DNA from: Candidatus Gastranaerophilales bacterium
GTDB taxonomy: Bacteria > Cyanobacteriota > Vampirovibrionia > Gastranaerophilales > Gastranaerophilaceae
Length of the DNA stretch: 49,262 nucleotides
Reading direction: 5' to 3'
NCBI GenBank assembly: GCA_944326915.1
Contig: CALVFT010000009.1
Span: forward strand, 1-49,262
A program made the translations under genes and the position numbers. Numbering within the stretch: the stretch's first letter is position 1; each line of letters opens with the position of its first letter. The notes under the pieces are model-generated. The model had not been told where the DNA came from, made no database searches, and worked only from the letters and a program-made list of their open reading frames with translations. Positions 16,522 through 25,080 of the stretch are shown here, piece after piece.

Positions 16522-17286
16522 ATGTTATCAATTCAGCCACGAAATTCATACTCAAATAGGTATAATGTTCCTGCATTCAAAGGTGAAGAAGATTACTCAA
16601 ATGGTTATGAAGATGAGCAATTTAAAGAACAGGAAAGAGAATATCTTTCTACAAAAAGACGTATTGAAAATGTTAGAGAAAATATTCTAGAAACAGTTGA
16701 GGGTGCTCCAAAACCTGTTAAGAATACATTTGAAACATTGGCAGTTGGTGCTTCAGCTCTGATAGGTGGAATGACAATAGGTTGGGGTGGTAGAAAATCT
16801 ATCCAAGCTGTAAAAGAGTTGTTAAATTCTAAGGCTGGAGTTAAGTTTACAACTAGAACAAAAGAATTTGGATCTTCGGTATCTCAAGGAATAAAAGATC
16901 TTGGTTCTTCAGTGAAAGAAACAGCAGGAAATTTAAAATCAGAATTTAAACAAACAAATGTGTATAATAAGTCAAAATCTAAGTTGGATAATTTCTTTAC
17001 AAATACTAAATTTGGAAGAAAATTGGTTGATATAAAAAATGCTGTAAAAGAAAATTCTGTATACAAGAAAGTTACTGGAACAGTTTCTGATGCTTATAGA
17101 TGGTGTAGCGAAAAGACTACTGCTTTGTACCGAAAACTAGCTGGTATAAAAGCCGAGCAAGTTGAGAATGCTACTGTTAATACGTTAGGTGTATCAGGTG
17201 GTGTAGCTAGTGGTGTTACAGCATTACAAGAACAACAAAAAGAACGTAATGCAAATAAAAATGATGTAGAATGTTTTGATGAATAA
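16522..17286 (+). CDS. F-x-G family-like protein A, unknown function
   Basis: 254 residues from ATG 16522; TGGAG six bases upstream supports this start over the TTG at 16504. The N-terminus is short, polar and ends NVPAFKGEED. A helix rich in Glu and Arg follows, then a Gly-rich hydrophobic segment (GASALIGGMTIGWGGRKS) and a long, basic, amphipathic region with repeated TGxVS/KNxVYKK-like segments. There is no signal peptide. The next gene starts immediately and has a comparable layout. I do not recognise the family. Confidence 0.6.
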   Translation: MLSIQPRNSYSNRYNVPAFKGEEDYSNGYEDEQFKEQEREYLSTKRRIENVRENILETVEGAPKPVKNTFETLAVGASALIGGMTIGWGGRKSIQAVKELLNSKAGVKFTTRTKEFGSSVSQGIKDLGSSVKETAGNLKSEFKQTNVYNKSKSKLDNFFTNTKFGRKLVDIKNAVKENSVYKKVTGTVSDAYRWCSEKTTALYRKLAGIKAEQVENATVNTLGVSGGVASGVTALQEQQKERNANKNDVECFDE

Positions 17287-17296
17287 GGCTTCTATT

Positions 17297-17818
17297 ATGA
17301 GTATTAATAATTTACTGATTAATAAAGTTTCATTTGGTGGCGGAAGTAGGACAGGATCTCTTGGTGTGTCTTCAAGGGAAAGTTCTGATGATTCTGATAA
17401 ACGAAAAGAAGCTGCTAAAGATGCTGTAAAAGGTGGAGGAGCAGTCGCTGCAACTTCTGCTGCTCTATCAAACGGTAAGAAAGTTGATATGTTTAGAAAA
17501 GCCGGTAAGGCATCAAAAGAACTTGAAAAAGGCTCTGTAGCTCTTAAAAATGTAGGGCAAGCGACTAAAAAAGCTACAGGACTTTGGGCAAAATGTAAGA
17601 ATGCTTATTCTAGTACAAAGGGTTCTATAATAGAGTGGGGTAGAACTGTTAAGGCTTCGAGATTTGTAAAACCTCTTTTAGAAAGTCGTGCATTTAGATG
17701 GGGTGCAGGTTTAGCTGGTTATGGCTTTGGGTTTGTTACTCTAGTTACAGGTCTAGGTGATATCGCTAAATTTACACTTGATTCAATTAACAAATACCAA
17801 AAGTTTGATAATGATTAG
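17297..17818 (+). CDS. F-x-G family-like protein B, unknown function
   Basis: 173 residues from ATG 17297 (MSINNLLINKVSFGGGSRT). AAGG at 17285-17288 overlaps the stop of the upstream gene and fixes this start; the frame is open back to 17276. The protein is basic and Lys/Ala/Ser-rich, with a C-terminal hydrophobic Gly-rich segment (WGAGLAGYGFGFVTLVTGLG). The short start ending VSFGGG parallels AFKGEED in the preceding gene. The two are clearly an operon and may form a membrane-associated pair. Confidence 0.6.
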   Translation: MSINNLLINKVSFGGGSRTGSLGVSSRESSDDSDKRKEAAKDAVKGGGAVAATSAALSNGKKVDMFRKAGKASKELEKGSVALKNVGQATKKATGLWAKCKNAYSSTKGSIIEWGRTVKASRFVKPLLESRAFRWGAGLAGYGFGFVTLVTGLGDIAKFTLDSINKYQKFDND

Positions 17819-17827
17819 TTTTGCAAC

Positions 17828-17856
17828 TTGTGATAATATCTATATCGTGATAAAAT
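17828..17856 (+). promoter_or_regulatory. Promoter for a leaderless folP mRNA
   Basis: TTGTGA (17828-17833), a 17-bp spacer, TAAAAT (17851-17856) preceded by TGA (extended -10), six bases, then ATG 17863. No ribosome binding site. Confidence 0.65.
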
Positions 17857-17862
17857 TGCTAT

Positions 17863-18996
17863 ATGTCTGAATTTATTTTAAAAGAAATTTTATCTGATGA
17901 TATAGAATTTGAGGTTAAGAACATAGGATTTGATAAATCTTATGCGCATAGAGGTGTTGAAAAATTTAGATATAAAAATATTAAAATCTATGATGTAACT
18001 CCTGCTCAAGCTAATATTATAAAACAAACTGCACTTACAGTAGGAGCTGATTGTGCAACTCATAGAGAGGTTATTACAGGTAAAATTGAAAAATCAGATT
18101 GCATAATTGGCGGAAGTTTTTCTCAAATTAGAAAGATTGCGCAGAAGCTTCAAGCACAACCTTTTGGATTAAAATATCTAGGGGAAGAATTGATACGATT
18201 TATAAATCCAAAGGATTCTAAAAGAACTAAAATTGTTGGGATTTTGAACTTAACTCCTGATTCTTTTTCTGATGGAGGTTTGTATAATGATGTTGAAAGT
18301 GCTAAAAAGCATCTTTTAGAAATGATAGATGATGGAGCTGATATTATTGATATTGGTGCTGAATCAACAAGGCCTTATTCTGTACCTGTTGCAGATGATA
18401 TACAGCTAGAAAAGTTGTTGCCGATAATAAGTTTTGCAAAAGATAAGATTGAAATTAGTGTAGATACAAGAAGTTCTTTTGTTGCAGAAGAATGTATAAA
18501 AGCTGGAGCTCGCATTATAAATGATGTTTCCGGTTTTGATTATGATCCTAATATGATTAATATTGTTGCTAAGTATGGTGTTAAAGTTGTAATTCAGCAC
18601 TCAAAAGGTTCACCTGAAAATATGCAAGATAATCCTTTGTATGACAATTTATTAGATGAAATATATCTTTCTTTGAGGAATAAAGTTCAACAAGCAGTTA
18701 GTGCAGGTATTAAAAAAGAAAATATTATTATTGACGTAGGTATTGGGTTTGGTAAAACAAGAGAAGATAACTTTAAGTTATTAAAACACATACAAGAATT
18801 TTATTCTTTGGGATGTCCTTGTATGTTAGGAGTTTCAAGAAAAAGTCTTTTAGGTATTGAAGAAAAAGATAATGTTTTAAAGGATATTTACACTGTTGCT
18901 TTAAATACTTTAGCAGTAGAACGTGGGGTGGAGTATCTTCGAGTTCATAATGTGAAATTGCATTCTAGATTAGTTGATTTGCTTGAAAATCTTTAA
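17863..18996 (+). CDS. folP: Dihydropteroate synthase with N-terminal extension
   Basis: Condenses p-aminobenzoate with dihydropterin pyrophosphate in folate synthesis. The C-terminal 255 residues are a standard DHPS TIM barrel: VGILNLTPDSFSDGG (125-139), GAESTRPYS, VDTRSSFVA, NDVSGFDYD, IIDVGIGFGKT and GVSRKS. At 377 residues it is about 100 longer than the usual enzyme. The N-terminal extension (1-120) has its own compact look (THREVITGKIEKSDCIIGGS) and is known from longer DHPS variants, although its role is unclear to me. It is monocistronic. Confidence 0.93.
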   Translation: MSEFILKEILSDDIEFEVKNIGFDKSYAHRGVEKFRYKNIKIYDVTPAQANIIKQTALTVGADCATHREVITGKIEKSDCIIGGSFSQIRKIAQKLQAQPFGLKYLGEELIRFINPKDSKRTKIVGILNLTPDSFSDGGLYNDVESAKKHLLEMIDDGADIIDIGAESTRPYSVPVADDIQLEKLLPIISFAKDKIEISVDTRSSFVAEECIKAGARIINDVSGFDYDPNMINIVAKYGVKVVIQHSKGSPENMQDNPLYDNLLDEIYLSLRNKVQQAVSAGIKKENIIIDVGIGFGKTREDNFKLLKHIQEFYSLGCPCMLGVSRKSLLGIEEKDNVLKDIYTVALNTLAVERGVEYLRVHNVKLHSRLVDLLENL

Positions 18997-19011
18997 ATAA
19001 CTTGTTATAAT
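18983..19011 (+). promoter_or_regulatory. Promoter of the second pseudopilin, within folP's end
   Basis: TTGAAA (18983-18988, inside the last folP codons), a 17-bp spacer, TATAAT (19006-19011) preceded by TGT. The -10 sits in the loop of an ATAACTT/AAGTTAT inverted repeat (18997-19018). Confidence 0.65.
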
Positions 19012-19036
19012 AAGTTATATAATGGAGTTTGTATAG

Positions 19037-19813
19037 TTGAAGATTTTCCATAGAGCCTTTTCATTTGCAGAAGTTTTATTAACAATAACAGTTATAGGTG
19101 TTGTTGCTGCATTGACTATGCCTGGAATTGTAAATAAACATAAAAAAGAAGTTTATGTGTCTCAATTAGCAAAATCAATAAGTCAGTTTGAGCAAATGTT
19201 ACAAAAGATTATGGTACGAGCTGAATGTACTGATATGATTTGTACAGGATTGTTTAATGGTGCGACTAATTCATCTGAGTGGAATGATCGAATGGATGAA
19301 GAAGTTAATCAATCTATAAAGGTAATTAAAACTGTTCGAGATGGCCAGGCTGTAATGCCAAGAATCCGTTCTGTCTATCTTAAGCCGAAGGATGATTATA
19401 CTTCGCAAATGGATTGGGCTGATCCTAATGGATATAAATTCATTACTCCCGATGGGGCATTTTATTTGGTAAAAAGTCGTCAGTGTGAAGCGACTCCAAA
19501 ATCTGATACAAGTATAATTAAGAATTTCTGTGCAGATGTTATTATAGATGTTAATGGGGAACGTTTACCTAATCAGTATGGGAGAGATCTATTTCAGTTC
19601 ATAGTCGCTCAAAATGGTCATTTGTATCCAATATATAGTCTTGAATACGCAATAGCTGTTGAAGGTAATGAAGCTAGTAAAGGCGCTTTGTATTGGGAAA
19701 ATAATATGGATGCTTGTATTGCGAATATAAAAAATGATTATAAAGTTACTTCTTCTAAAGGTATTGGTTGTGCCGCAAGGGTAATGGGAAGATCTTGGAA
19801 AATGGATTATTAG
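19037..19813 (+). CDS. Type IV pilin-like (pseudopilin) protein
   Basis: 258 residues with a short prepilin leader (MKIFHRA) and the N-methylation/helix motif FSFAEVLLTITVIGVVAALT. The Glu at position 5 of the mature form is present, and the residue before the cleavage site appears to be Ala rather than Gly. The mature domain includes DVNGERLPNQYGRDLF, similar to the first pilin at 1738 (DINGEKKPNKLGKD), so the two are related. Cysteines at several places suggest disulfides. The start is TTG 19037 with GGAG nine bases upstream. In contrast to the 1738 gene, the start is ordinary and the frame intact. Confidence 0.85.
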   Translation: MKIFHRAFSFAEVLLTITVIGVVAALTMPGIVNKHKKEVYVSQLAKSISQFEQMLQKIMVRAECTDMICTGLFNGATNSSEWNDRMDEEVNQSIKVIKTVRDGQAVMPRIRSVYLKPKDDYTSQMDWADPNGYKFITPDGAFYLVKSRQCEATPKSDTSIIKNFCADVIIDVNGERLPNQYGRDLFQFIVAQNGHLYPIYSLEYAIAVEGNEASKGALYWENNMDACIANIKNDYKVTSSKGIGCAARVMGRSWKMDY

Positions 19814-19857
19814 TTATTAAATTAATACTTGTATGTATTTATAAAAAACTTTCTTTG

Positions 19858-19866
19858 TGCTAGAAT
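19858..19866 (+). promoter_or_regulatory. Extended -10 promoter of gatB
   Basis: TGCTAGAAT, with a leader of about 25 bases carrying AAGGAG before ATG 19899. Confidence 0.45.
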
Positions 19867-19898
19867 TATTATAAGAGATACTTTTACAAGGAGAGTTT

Positions 19899-21341
19899 AT
19901 GGAAAATTTAAGAGATAAATATGAAGTAGTTATCGGACTTGAAGTTCATGCACAGTTAAAAACTAAGTCAAAAATATTTGCACCGGACGGTTGTGAGTTT
20001 GGTAAGGAGCCAAATTCAGAGACAAGCCCTATTACTTTGGGTATGCCTGGGGTGTTACCAGTATTAAACAAAGAAGTTGTTAATATGGGGATTTTGACAG
20101 GTTTAGCTTTGAATTGTGAAATACCGGAAAGATGTAAGTTCGATAGAAAGCAATATTTTTATCCTGATTTACCAAAAGGTTACCAAATATCACAGTATGA
20201 TGAACCTATTTGTATAAATGGGTATATTGATGTAAAGGGTAAGAGAATAGGTATTACTCGTGCTCACTTAGAAGAAGATGCTGGTAAGCTTGTTCATGCT
20301 GGTGCTGATGGCCTTGCTGGTTCAAGTTACTCTTTGGTAGATCTTAACAGAGCAGGAACTCCTTTATTGGAAATTGTTTCTGAACCTGATATGAGATCAT
20401 CTGAAGAAGCAAGAAACTATATGGAAGAATTGAGAAACATTGTTCGATATATTGGTGTCTGTGATGGAAACCTTGAAGAAGGTTCTATGAGATGTGATGC
20501 TAATATTTCTATTATGCCAAAGGGTTCAAAAGAATTTGGAACTCGTGCAGAAATTAAAAATGTTAACAGTTTTTCAGCATTGCAAAGAGCTATTGAGTAC
20601 GAAATTGATAGACAAATAGAAATTGTAGAAGAAGGCGGAAAAGTTGTTCAAGAAACAAGATTGTGGGATGACAACTTTAGAGAAACTCGTTCTATGAGAG
20701 GAAAAGAAGATGCTCATGATTATAGATATTTCCCTGAACCTGATTTGATGCCTTTAAAAATCTCAAGAGAATGGGTTCAAAGAATTAAAGATACAATGCC
20801 TGAATTACCTCAACAAAAACGTGAACGTTATATGAGTTTAGGTCTAAGTGAGTATGATGCTAGTGTAATTGTTGAGCAAATGGGATTGGCGCTATTCTTT
20901 GATGAAGTATTAAAATTAGGAGCTACTCCAAAAATTGCGGTAAATTTTATTATGGGTGAAATTGCCGCTTATTTAAAAGAAGAAAAAATGGAAATTAGTG
21001 AAACTAAGCTAACTCCTGAAAATCTTGCTGAATTAATTAGTTTGATTGAAAAGAATACTATTTCAAATAACATCGGAAAACAAATCATTATTGATATGAT
21101 GAAAGATGGTACTAAAGCTTCTGAAATTGTTGAAAAACGTGGTTTGAGCCAAATTTCTGATGAGGGTGCATTGAAAGAAATTGTTCAGAAAGTTGTTGAT
21201 GCTAATGCTCCTCAAGTAGAAGCATACAGAAATGGTAAAACTCAGCTTTTAGGCTTCTTCGTTGGTCAAGTGATGAAAGAAACTAAAGGTAGAGCAAATC
21301 CTAAAGCTGTTAATGATTTGTTAAAAGAAGTTTTAGGTTAA
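19899..21341 (+). CDS. gatB: Aspartyl/glutamyl-tRNA amidotransferase subunit B
   Basis: GatB is the kinase/transamidation subunit of GatCAB, which converts Glu-tRNA-Gln (and often Asp-tRNA-Asn) to the amide form. The 480-residue length is standard. Signatures are VIGLEVHAQLKTKSKIF, LGMPGVLPVLN, FDRKQYFYPDLPKGYQISQ, HLEEDAGKL, and the C-terminal YqeY-like tail ending KGRANPKAVNDLLKEV. gatA and gatC are not adjacent. Its stop codon lies inside the terminator stem. Confidence 0.96.
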   Translation: MENLRDKYEVVIGLEVHAQLKTKSKIFAPDGCEFGKEPNSETSPITLGMPGVLPVLNKEVVNMGILTGLALNCEIPERCKFDRKQYFYPDLPKGYQISQYDEPICINGYIDVKGKRIGITRAHLEEDAGKLVHAGADGLAGSSYSLVDLNRAGTPLLEIVSEPDMRSSEEARNYMEELRNIVRYIGVCDGNLEEGSMRCDANISIMPKGSKEFGTRAEIKNVNSFSALQRAIEYEIDRQIEIVEEGGKVVQETRLWDDNFRETRSMRGKEDAHDYRYFPEPDLMPLKISREWVQRIKDTMPELPQQKRERYMSLGLSEYDASVIVEQMGLALFFDEVLKLGATPKIAVNFIMGEIAAYLKEEKMEISETKLTPENLAELISLIEKNTISNNIGKQIIIDMMKDGTKASEIVEKRGLSQISDEGALKEIVQKVVDANAPQVEAYRNGKTQLLGFFVGQVMKETKGRANPKAVNDLLKEVLG

Positions 21342-21365
21342 GCAGATACTCTGCTTAACCTTTTT
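21335..21365 (+). terminator. Terminator overlapping the gatB stop
   Basis: A 12-bp perfect stem (21335-21346 with 21350-21361, AGGTTAAGCAGA), a 3-base loop, then TTTTT. The gatB TAA (21339-21341) is inside the 5' arm, so a terminating ribosome would cover the hairpin. Confidence 0.85.
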
Positions 21366-21381
21366 GAAAATGAGGGAATTT

Positions 21382-22443
21382 ATGTTTTTTGAAAAAAAAG
21401 AAGAAAAATCCAGTATGGAGTTAGAAATATTTGAACAGGCAGAAATTTTAGAGCATCTGCTTTCTACTCATGTAAACGATAGTAATTATATATTGTTTGA
21501 TGTTCCTACTGATATTCAAAAAGTTGTACTTGTTGCGAGTGGATCTTCTTATCATTGTGCGAGATATGCAGCAGATTTATTTGGAGATATTGCAAATGTA
21601 GAAGCACGCGCGATGTATTCAAGTGAATTTTTATTAAAATCAGCTGTCCCTCATGATAGTGATATTTTATATGTCTTTATTACACAGTCAGGAGAAACTA
21701 CTGATACTAATAAAGCTTTAAAAAGAGCTAAAGAATTTGGTGTTAGAACTTTATGTATAACTAATAAAAAAGGTTCTACTATATGGCAGGCTTCTGATTT
21801 TCAAATTGATTGTCATGCTGGAGAAGAAAAAAGTATAGCTGCCACAAAATCTTTAACGACACAAATGTTGTGTTGTACTTTGTTAGCTTTAAAATATGCG
21901 GCTATAAAAGGGCTTGATATTGCTGATTATATTATTCAACTAAAGACTCTACCTGAAATGTTGCGTGAAACTTACACGCTTCAGCCTGAAATAGCTAAGA
22001 TGGCTAAGTTCTTAGCAAAATTTAAAAATATAGTTATTACAGCTGACGGTATTTCTTATGCTCTAGCAAAAGAGGCATCTTTGAAAATTAAAGAGACTTC
22101 GTATATAAATGTGATTTCAATGATTTTAGGTGAGTTTATGCACGGTCATGTGGCTGTTTTGAATAACAAACATCCTTTGATTTATATTAATGATTCAGAA
22201 CTTAGCTACACTGCAATTAGAAATTTGAATAAAATAAAAGAAGATTATGATCCGCCAATTTGTATAATTGGAAAATCAAATGAAAAAGTTGAGACTGAAT
22301 ATAATATCAATATTGATTGTGAGTCAGATATTGTAAAATCTTTTTGTATTGTAGTTATATCTCAGCTTTTGGCGCTAGAAGTTGCAGAAACTCTAGGACG
22401 GAATGTTGATAAGCCTAAAGGTTTGCATAAAGTTGTTGTATAA
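21382..22443 (+). CDS. SIS-domain aldose-ketose isomerase, GlmS-like without glutaminase
   Basis: 353 residues from ATG 21382, which has GAGGG five bases upstream; the frame is open from 21364. Two SIS domains match the isomerase half of GlmS: VLVASGSSYHCARYAADLF, TQSGETTDTNKAL, EEKSIAATKSLTTQ, KEASLKIKETSYI, GEFMHGHVAVL and the C-terminal DKPKGLHKVVV. The Glu, His and Lys equivalent to the E. coli GlmS isomerase residues appear present. The N-terminal glutamine amidotransferase domain is absent, so it may use free ammonia or act in the deaminase or FrlB-like direction on a sugar phosphate. It is monocistronic. Confidence 0.8.
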   Translation: MFFEKKEEKSSMELEIFEQAEILEHLLSTHVNDSNYILFDVPTDIQKVVLVASGSSYHCARYAADLFGDIANVEARAMYSSEFLLKSAVPHDSDILYVFITQSGETTDTNKALKRAKEFGVRTLCITNKKGSTIWQASDFQIDCHAGEEKSIAATKSLTTQMLCCTLLALKYAAIKGLDIADYIIQLKTLPEMLRETYTLQPEIAKMAKFLAKFKNIVITADGISYALAKEASLKIKETSYINVISMILGEFMHGHVAVLNNKHPLIYINDSELSYTAIRNLNKIKEDYDPPICIIGKSNEKVETEYNINIDCESDIVKSFCIVVISQLLALEVAETLGRNVDKPKGLHKVVV

Positions 22444-22478
22444 AAATAAAAGGTCTTTTTTAAGACCTTTTATTTTTT
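22442..22478. terminator. Bidirectional terminator between the SIS gene and pheS
   Basis: A 16-bp stem (22442-22457 with 22462-22477, core AAAAGGTCTT / AAGACCTTTT) with a 4-base loop and T-runs on both strands, between convergent genes. Confidence 0.9.
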
Positions 22479-22496
22479 ACTATGATTTAATTCCTT

Positions 22497-23531
22497 TTAA
22501 AATTGTTTCAAGAATTTTTCGTCATTGTTAAAGAATAGTCTTATATCATCGACAGCGTATTTTAACATTGCGAGTCTTTCTACGCCCATGCCGAAGGCAA
22601 ATCCTGAATATACATCAGGGTCTATACCTACTCCTTTTAATACATTAGGGTCAACCATTCCTGCGCCAAGGATTTCTAACCATCCTGTGCCAGAGCATGT
22701 ACGGCAACCTTTTCCTTCACACATAATACACTGAACATCTATTTCAGCTGAAGGTTCAGTGAATGGGAAGAAACTGTTTCTGAAACGGGTAGGACGACTT
22801 GAACCGAAATAAATTCTGATGAATTCATTTAGCACACCTTTCAAGTCTCCAAATGTGATATTTTTGTCTACATATAGCCCTTCTATTTGGTGGAAAAAGT
22901 TATTTTTTCTGGCATTGATATTTTCATTTCTATATACTCTGCCTGGAGCTACAACTCTTATTGGAGGATTTTTACCTTCCATTGCATGGATTTGTGCGCC
23001 TGATGTTTGACTTCTTAGTACAACATTTTTTGCAATTTCTGTATAGAAAGTATCTTGTACATCTCTTGCAGGGTGATCTTTTGGTACATTAAGCATATCG
23101 AAGTTATAGTATTCTGTTTCAACTTCTGGTGATTGCTCTGATGGTACAACAGAAAATCCAAGACTTTGGAAAATAGCTACAATTTCATTTGTAGTTGAAG
23201 TAAGTGGATGTACTTTCCCTTGAGGAATGTATTTGCCAGGAAGAGTTATATCAATTCTTTCCTTTTGCAATTTTTCATTTAGTTCTTTTTTATAAAACTC
23301 ATCATGTTTATCTTTTAGTGCAGATTCAAGTTTTTTTGTTATTTCATTTGCTAATGAACCTACAATTCTTTTATCTTCATTTGATAAGTTTTTTAAATTC
23401 TTTTTAATTTCGTTAAATTCACCTTTACGGCTAAGGTATTTTGCTCTAATTTCTTCTAGATCATTTATTGAAGAAGCTTTTTCCAAATCTGCACTTGCTG
23501 CAGCATATATTTTTTCTAGTTGTTCTTTCAT
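22497..23531 (-). CDS. pheS: Phenylalanyl-tRNA synthetase alpha subunit
   Basis: The catalytic alpha chain of the (alpha-beta)2 enzyme. 344 residues, with the N-terminal coiled-coil arm (1-90), then class II motifs: HPLTSTTNEI, GRVYRNENINARKNNFFHQIEG (motif 2 region), FFPFTEPSAEIDV, and GFAFGMGVERLAML (motif 3). A C-x2-C-x4-C-x2-C cluster (CIMCEGKGCRTC) lies between motifs. The ATG has AGAGGAA. It is the last gene of the kdsA-MBL-pheS operon; pheT does not follow, which is unusual. Confidence 0.95.
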   Translation of the reverse strand: MKEQLEKIYAAASADLEKASSINDLEEIRAKYLSRKGEFNEIKKNLKNLSNEDKRIVGSLANEITKKLESALKDKHDEFYKKELNEKLQKERIDITLPGKYIPQGKVHPLTSTTNEIVAIFQSLGFSVVPSEQSPEVETEYYNFDMLNVPKDHPARDVQDTFYTEIAKNVVLRSQTSGAQIHAMEGKNPPIRVVAPGRVYRNENINARKNNFFHQIEGLYVDKNITFGDLKGVLNEFIRIYFGSSRPTRFRNSFFPFTEPSAEIDVQCIMCEGKGCRTCSGTGWLEILGAGMVDPNVLKGVGIDPDVYSGFAFGMGVERLAMLKYAVDDIRLFFNNDEKFLKQF

Positions 23532-23541
23532 TTTTTCCTCT

Positions 23542-24165
23542 TTATATAAGTTCGTTATATTGTTTTTCGTGGCCTATTGTAGTTGTCGGCCCATGTCCTG
23601 GGTATACGACAATATTATCATTTAATTTAAACAATTTATTTTTGATACTATTTTTAAGCTTTGAAAAATCCCCACCAAATAGGTCGGTTCTTCCAACACT
23701 TTCTCTAAATAATGTATCACCTGAAAACATTTTATTTTCATCTTCAATAAGATAGCATACGCCACCTTCTGTATGACCTGGGGTATGTATGACTTTTATT
23801 TTTAGCTCGCCAACAGTTATTGTGTCACCATCTTTAATGAATAATTCATATTTAGGCGGTTCACTATCAGGCAATCCAAATAGTCTTGTGTATTCATTGA
23901 GATTATCAGATATAACTAGGTCATCTTTGTGTATAACTGCTTCTGTATTAAATTCTTTTTTTAGCGCATTAAGTCCCATTATGTGGTCAAAATGTCCATG
24001 GGTTAGTAAAATATATTCGATTTTTACTCCAAGTTCTTTTACGGCCTGAGTAATTTCAACAGAAGGAGAAGTGGCATCAATTAAGACTGCCTTTTTTGTC
24101 TTTTCATCTGCAATGAGGTATATATTATTTTCTAGCTGTCCCAGTACAAATTGTTTTATAATCAT
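23542..24165 (-). CDS. Metallo-beta-lactamase-fold hydrolase (glyoxalase II-like)
   Basis: A 207-residue single-domain MBL protein. THGHFDHIMG is the HxHxDH metal motif, HTPGHTEGG supplies the third His, FSGDTLFRESVGRTDL the bridging Asp, and YPGHGPTT the last His, so the dinuclear site is complete. The length and GRTDL motif match the YcbL/glyoxalase II-like group that hydrolyses thioesters such as S-lactoylglutathione, but the true substrate is unknown. It lies 2 bp after kdsA and 10 bp before pheS. Confidence 0.85.
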   Translation of the reverse strand: MIIKQFVLGQLENNIYLIADEKTKKAVLIDATSPSVEITQAVKELGVKIEYILLTHGHFDHIMGLNALKKEFNTEAVIHKDDLVISDNLNEYTRLFGLPDSEPPKYELFIKDGDTITVGELKIKVIHTPGHTEGGVCYLIEDENKMFSGDTLFRESVGRTDLFGGDFSKLKNSIKNKLFKLNDNIVVYPGHGPTTTIGHEKQYNELI

Positions 24166-24167
24166 AG

Positions 24168-24989
24168 TTATTCTTTCACTATTTCAAAAATATTTTTACA
24201 AATTCTGAATAATTCTTCTGCTTTGTCCAAAGGAATCATATTTGGTCCATCACATAGGGCTTTATCTGGATCCGGATGAACTTCAAAGAATAGAGCATTA
24301 GCTCCTGCAGCCATTGCTGCTTTTGCAAGAACAGGAACAAAACGTCTGTCTCCGCCAGAACAAGCTCCCATTGCCCCAGGGAGTTGTACGCTATGTGTAG
24401 CATCAAAGACAACCGGATATCCAAATGTTTTCATTATTGGAATTCCTCTAAAATCTACAACCAAATTATTATATCCGAATGATGAACCTCTGTCTGTTAA
24501 TAAAATTTGTTCGTTACCGCTGTCTTCAATTTTTTTGACCAAAGTTCCCATTTGTTCCGGAGCCAAAAACTGGCCCTTTTTGATATTTACAATTTTTCCA
24601 GTTTTGGCAGCTGCTACTAGCAAGTCTGTCTGTCTGCACAAAAATGCCGGAATTTGTATTATATCGGCCACTTCTGCAGCTATTGCGGCTTGTTCAGGAG
24701 TATGGATATCTGTAACTATTGGTAGATTATATTTCTCTTTGATTTCTTGCAGCATCTTAAGACCTTTTTCTAATCCAGGGCCTCTAAAAGATGTTATAGA
24801 TGAACGGTTAGCTTTATCAAAAGATGATTTGAAAATATAATTGATATCTAGCTTTTTTGTAATTTCTTGCAGTTTTTTTGCTGTAATGTCAAGGACCTCA
24901 GCTGATTCTATAGCGCAAGGACCTGCAATTATAGTTAACTTATCCCCGCCTATTTCAAAATTTCCTAATTTAATTTTCTTCATATCCAT
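24168..24989 (-). CDS. kdsA: 3-deoxy-D-manno-octulosonate 8-phosphate synthase
   Basis: Condenses phosphoenolpyruvate and arabinose-5-phosphate to KDO-8-phosphate for the LPS inner core, so the cell should have LPS. 273 residues. Signatures: IAGPCAIESAEVL, FKSSFDKANRSS, TDIHTPEQA, IIQIPAFLCRQTDLL, KKGQFLAPE and FDATHSVQLPGA. The Cys in AGPC places it in the metal-dependent class (as in Aquifex) rather than the Asn, metal-free E. coli class. ATG 24989 is six bases from a -10 box with no ribosome binding site. It is the first gene of an operon with the MBL protein and pheS. Confidence 0.95.
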   Translation of the reverse strand: MDMKKIKLGNFEIGGDKLTIIAGPCAIESAEVLDITAKKLQEITKKLDINYIFKSSFDKANRSSITSFRGPGLEKGLKMLQEIKEKYNLPIVTDIHTPEQAAIAAEVADIIQIPAFLCRQTDLLVAAAKTGKIVNIKKGQFLAPEQMGTLVKKIEDSGNEQILLTDRGSSFGYNNLVVDFRGIPIMKTFGYPVVFDATHSVQLPGAMGACSGGDRRFVPVLAKAAMAAGANALFFEVHPDPDKALCDGPNMIPLDKAEELFRICKNIFEIVKE

Positions 24990-24995
24990 AAGTCA

Positions 24996-25024
24996 ATTAT
25001 ATGTAAAATACATTATAATTACAA
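24996..25024 (-). promoter_or_regulatory. Promoter for a leaderless kdsA operon mRNA
   Basis: The minus strand reads TTGTAA (25024-25019), a 17-bp spacer, TATAAT (25001-24996), six bases (TGACTT), then the kdsA ATG. Confidence 0.75.
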
Positions 25025-25029
25025 TATTT

Positions 25030-25058
25030 TTGTATTTTTCTGTTTATTATGTTAAAAT
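25030..25058 (+). promoter_or_regulatory. Promoter of the M16-like gene
   Basis: TTGTAT (25030-25035), a 17-bp spacer, TAAAAT (25053-25058) preceded by TGT. Five bases separate its -35 from that of the divergent kdsA promoter, so the two may interfere. An AGAGGAGAG ribosome binding site precedes ATG 25081. Confidence 0.7.
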
Positions 25059-25080
25059 TTATTGATAAGAGGAGAGTTTT

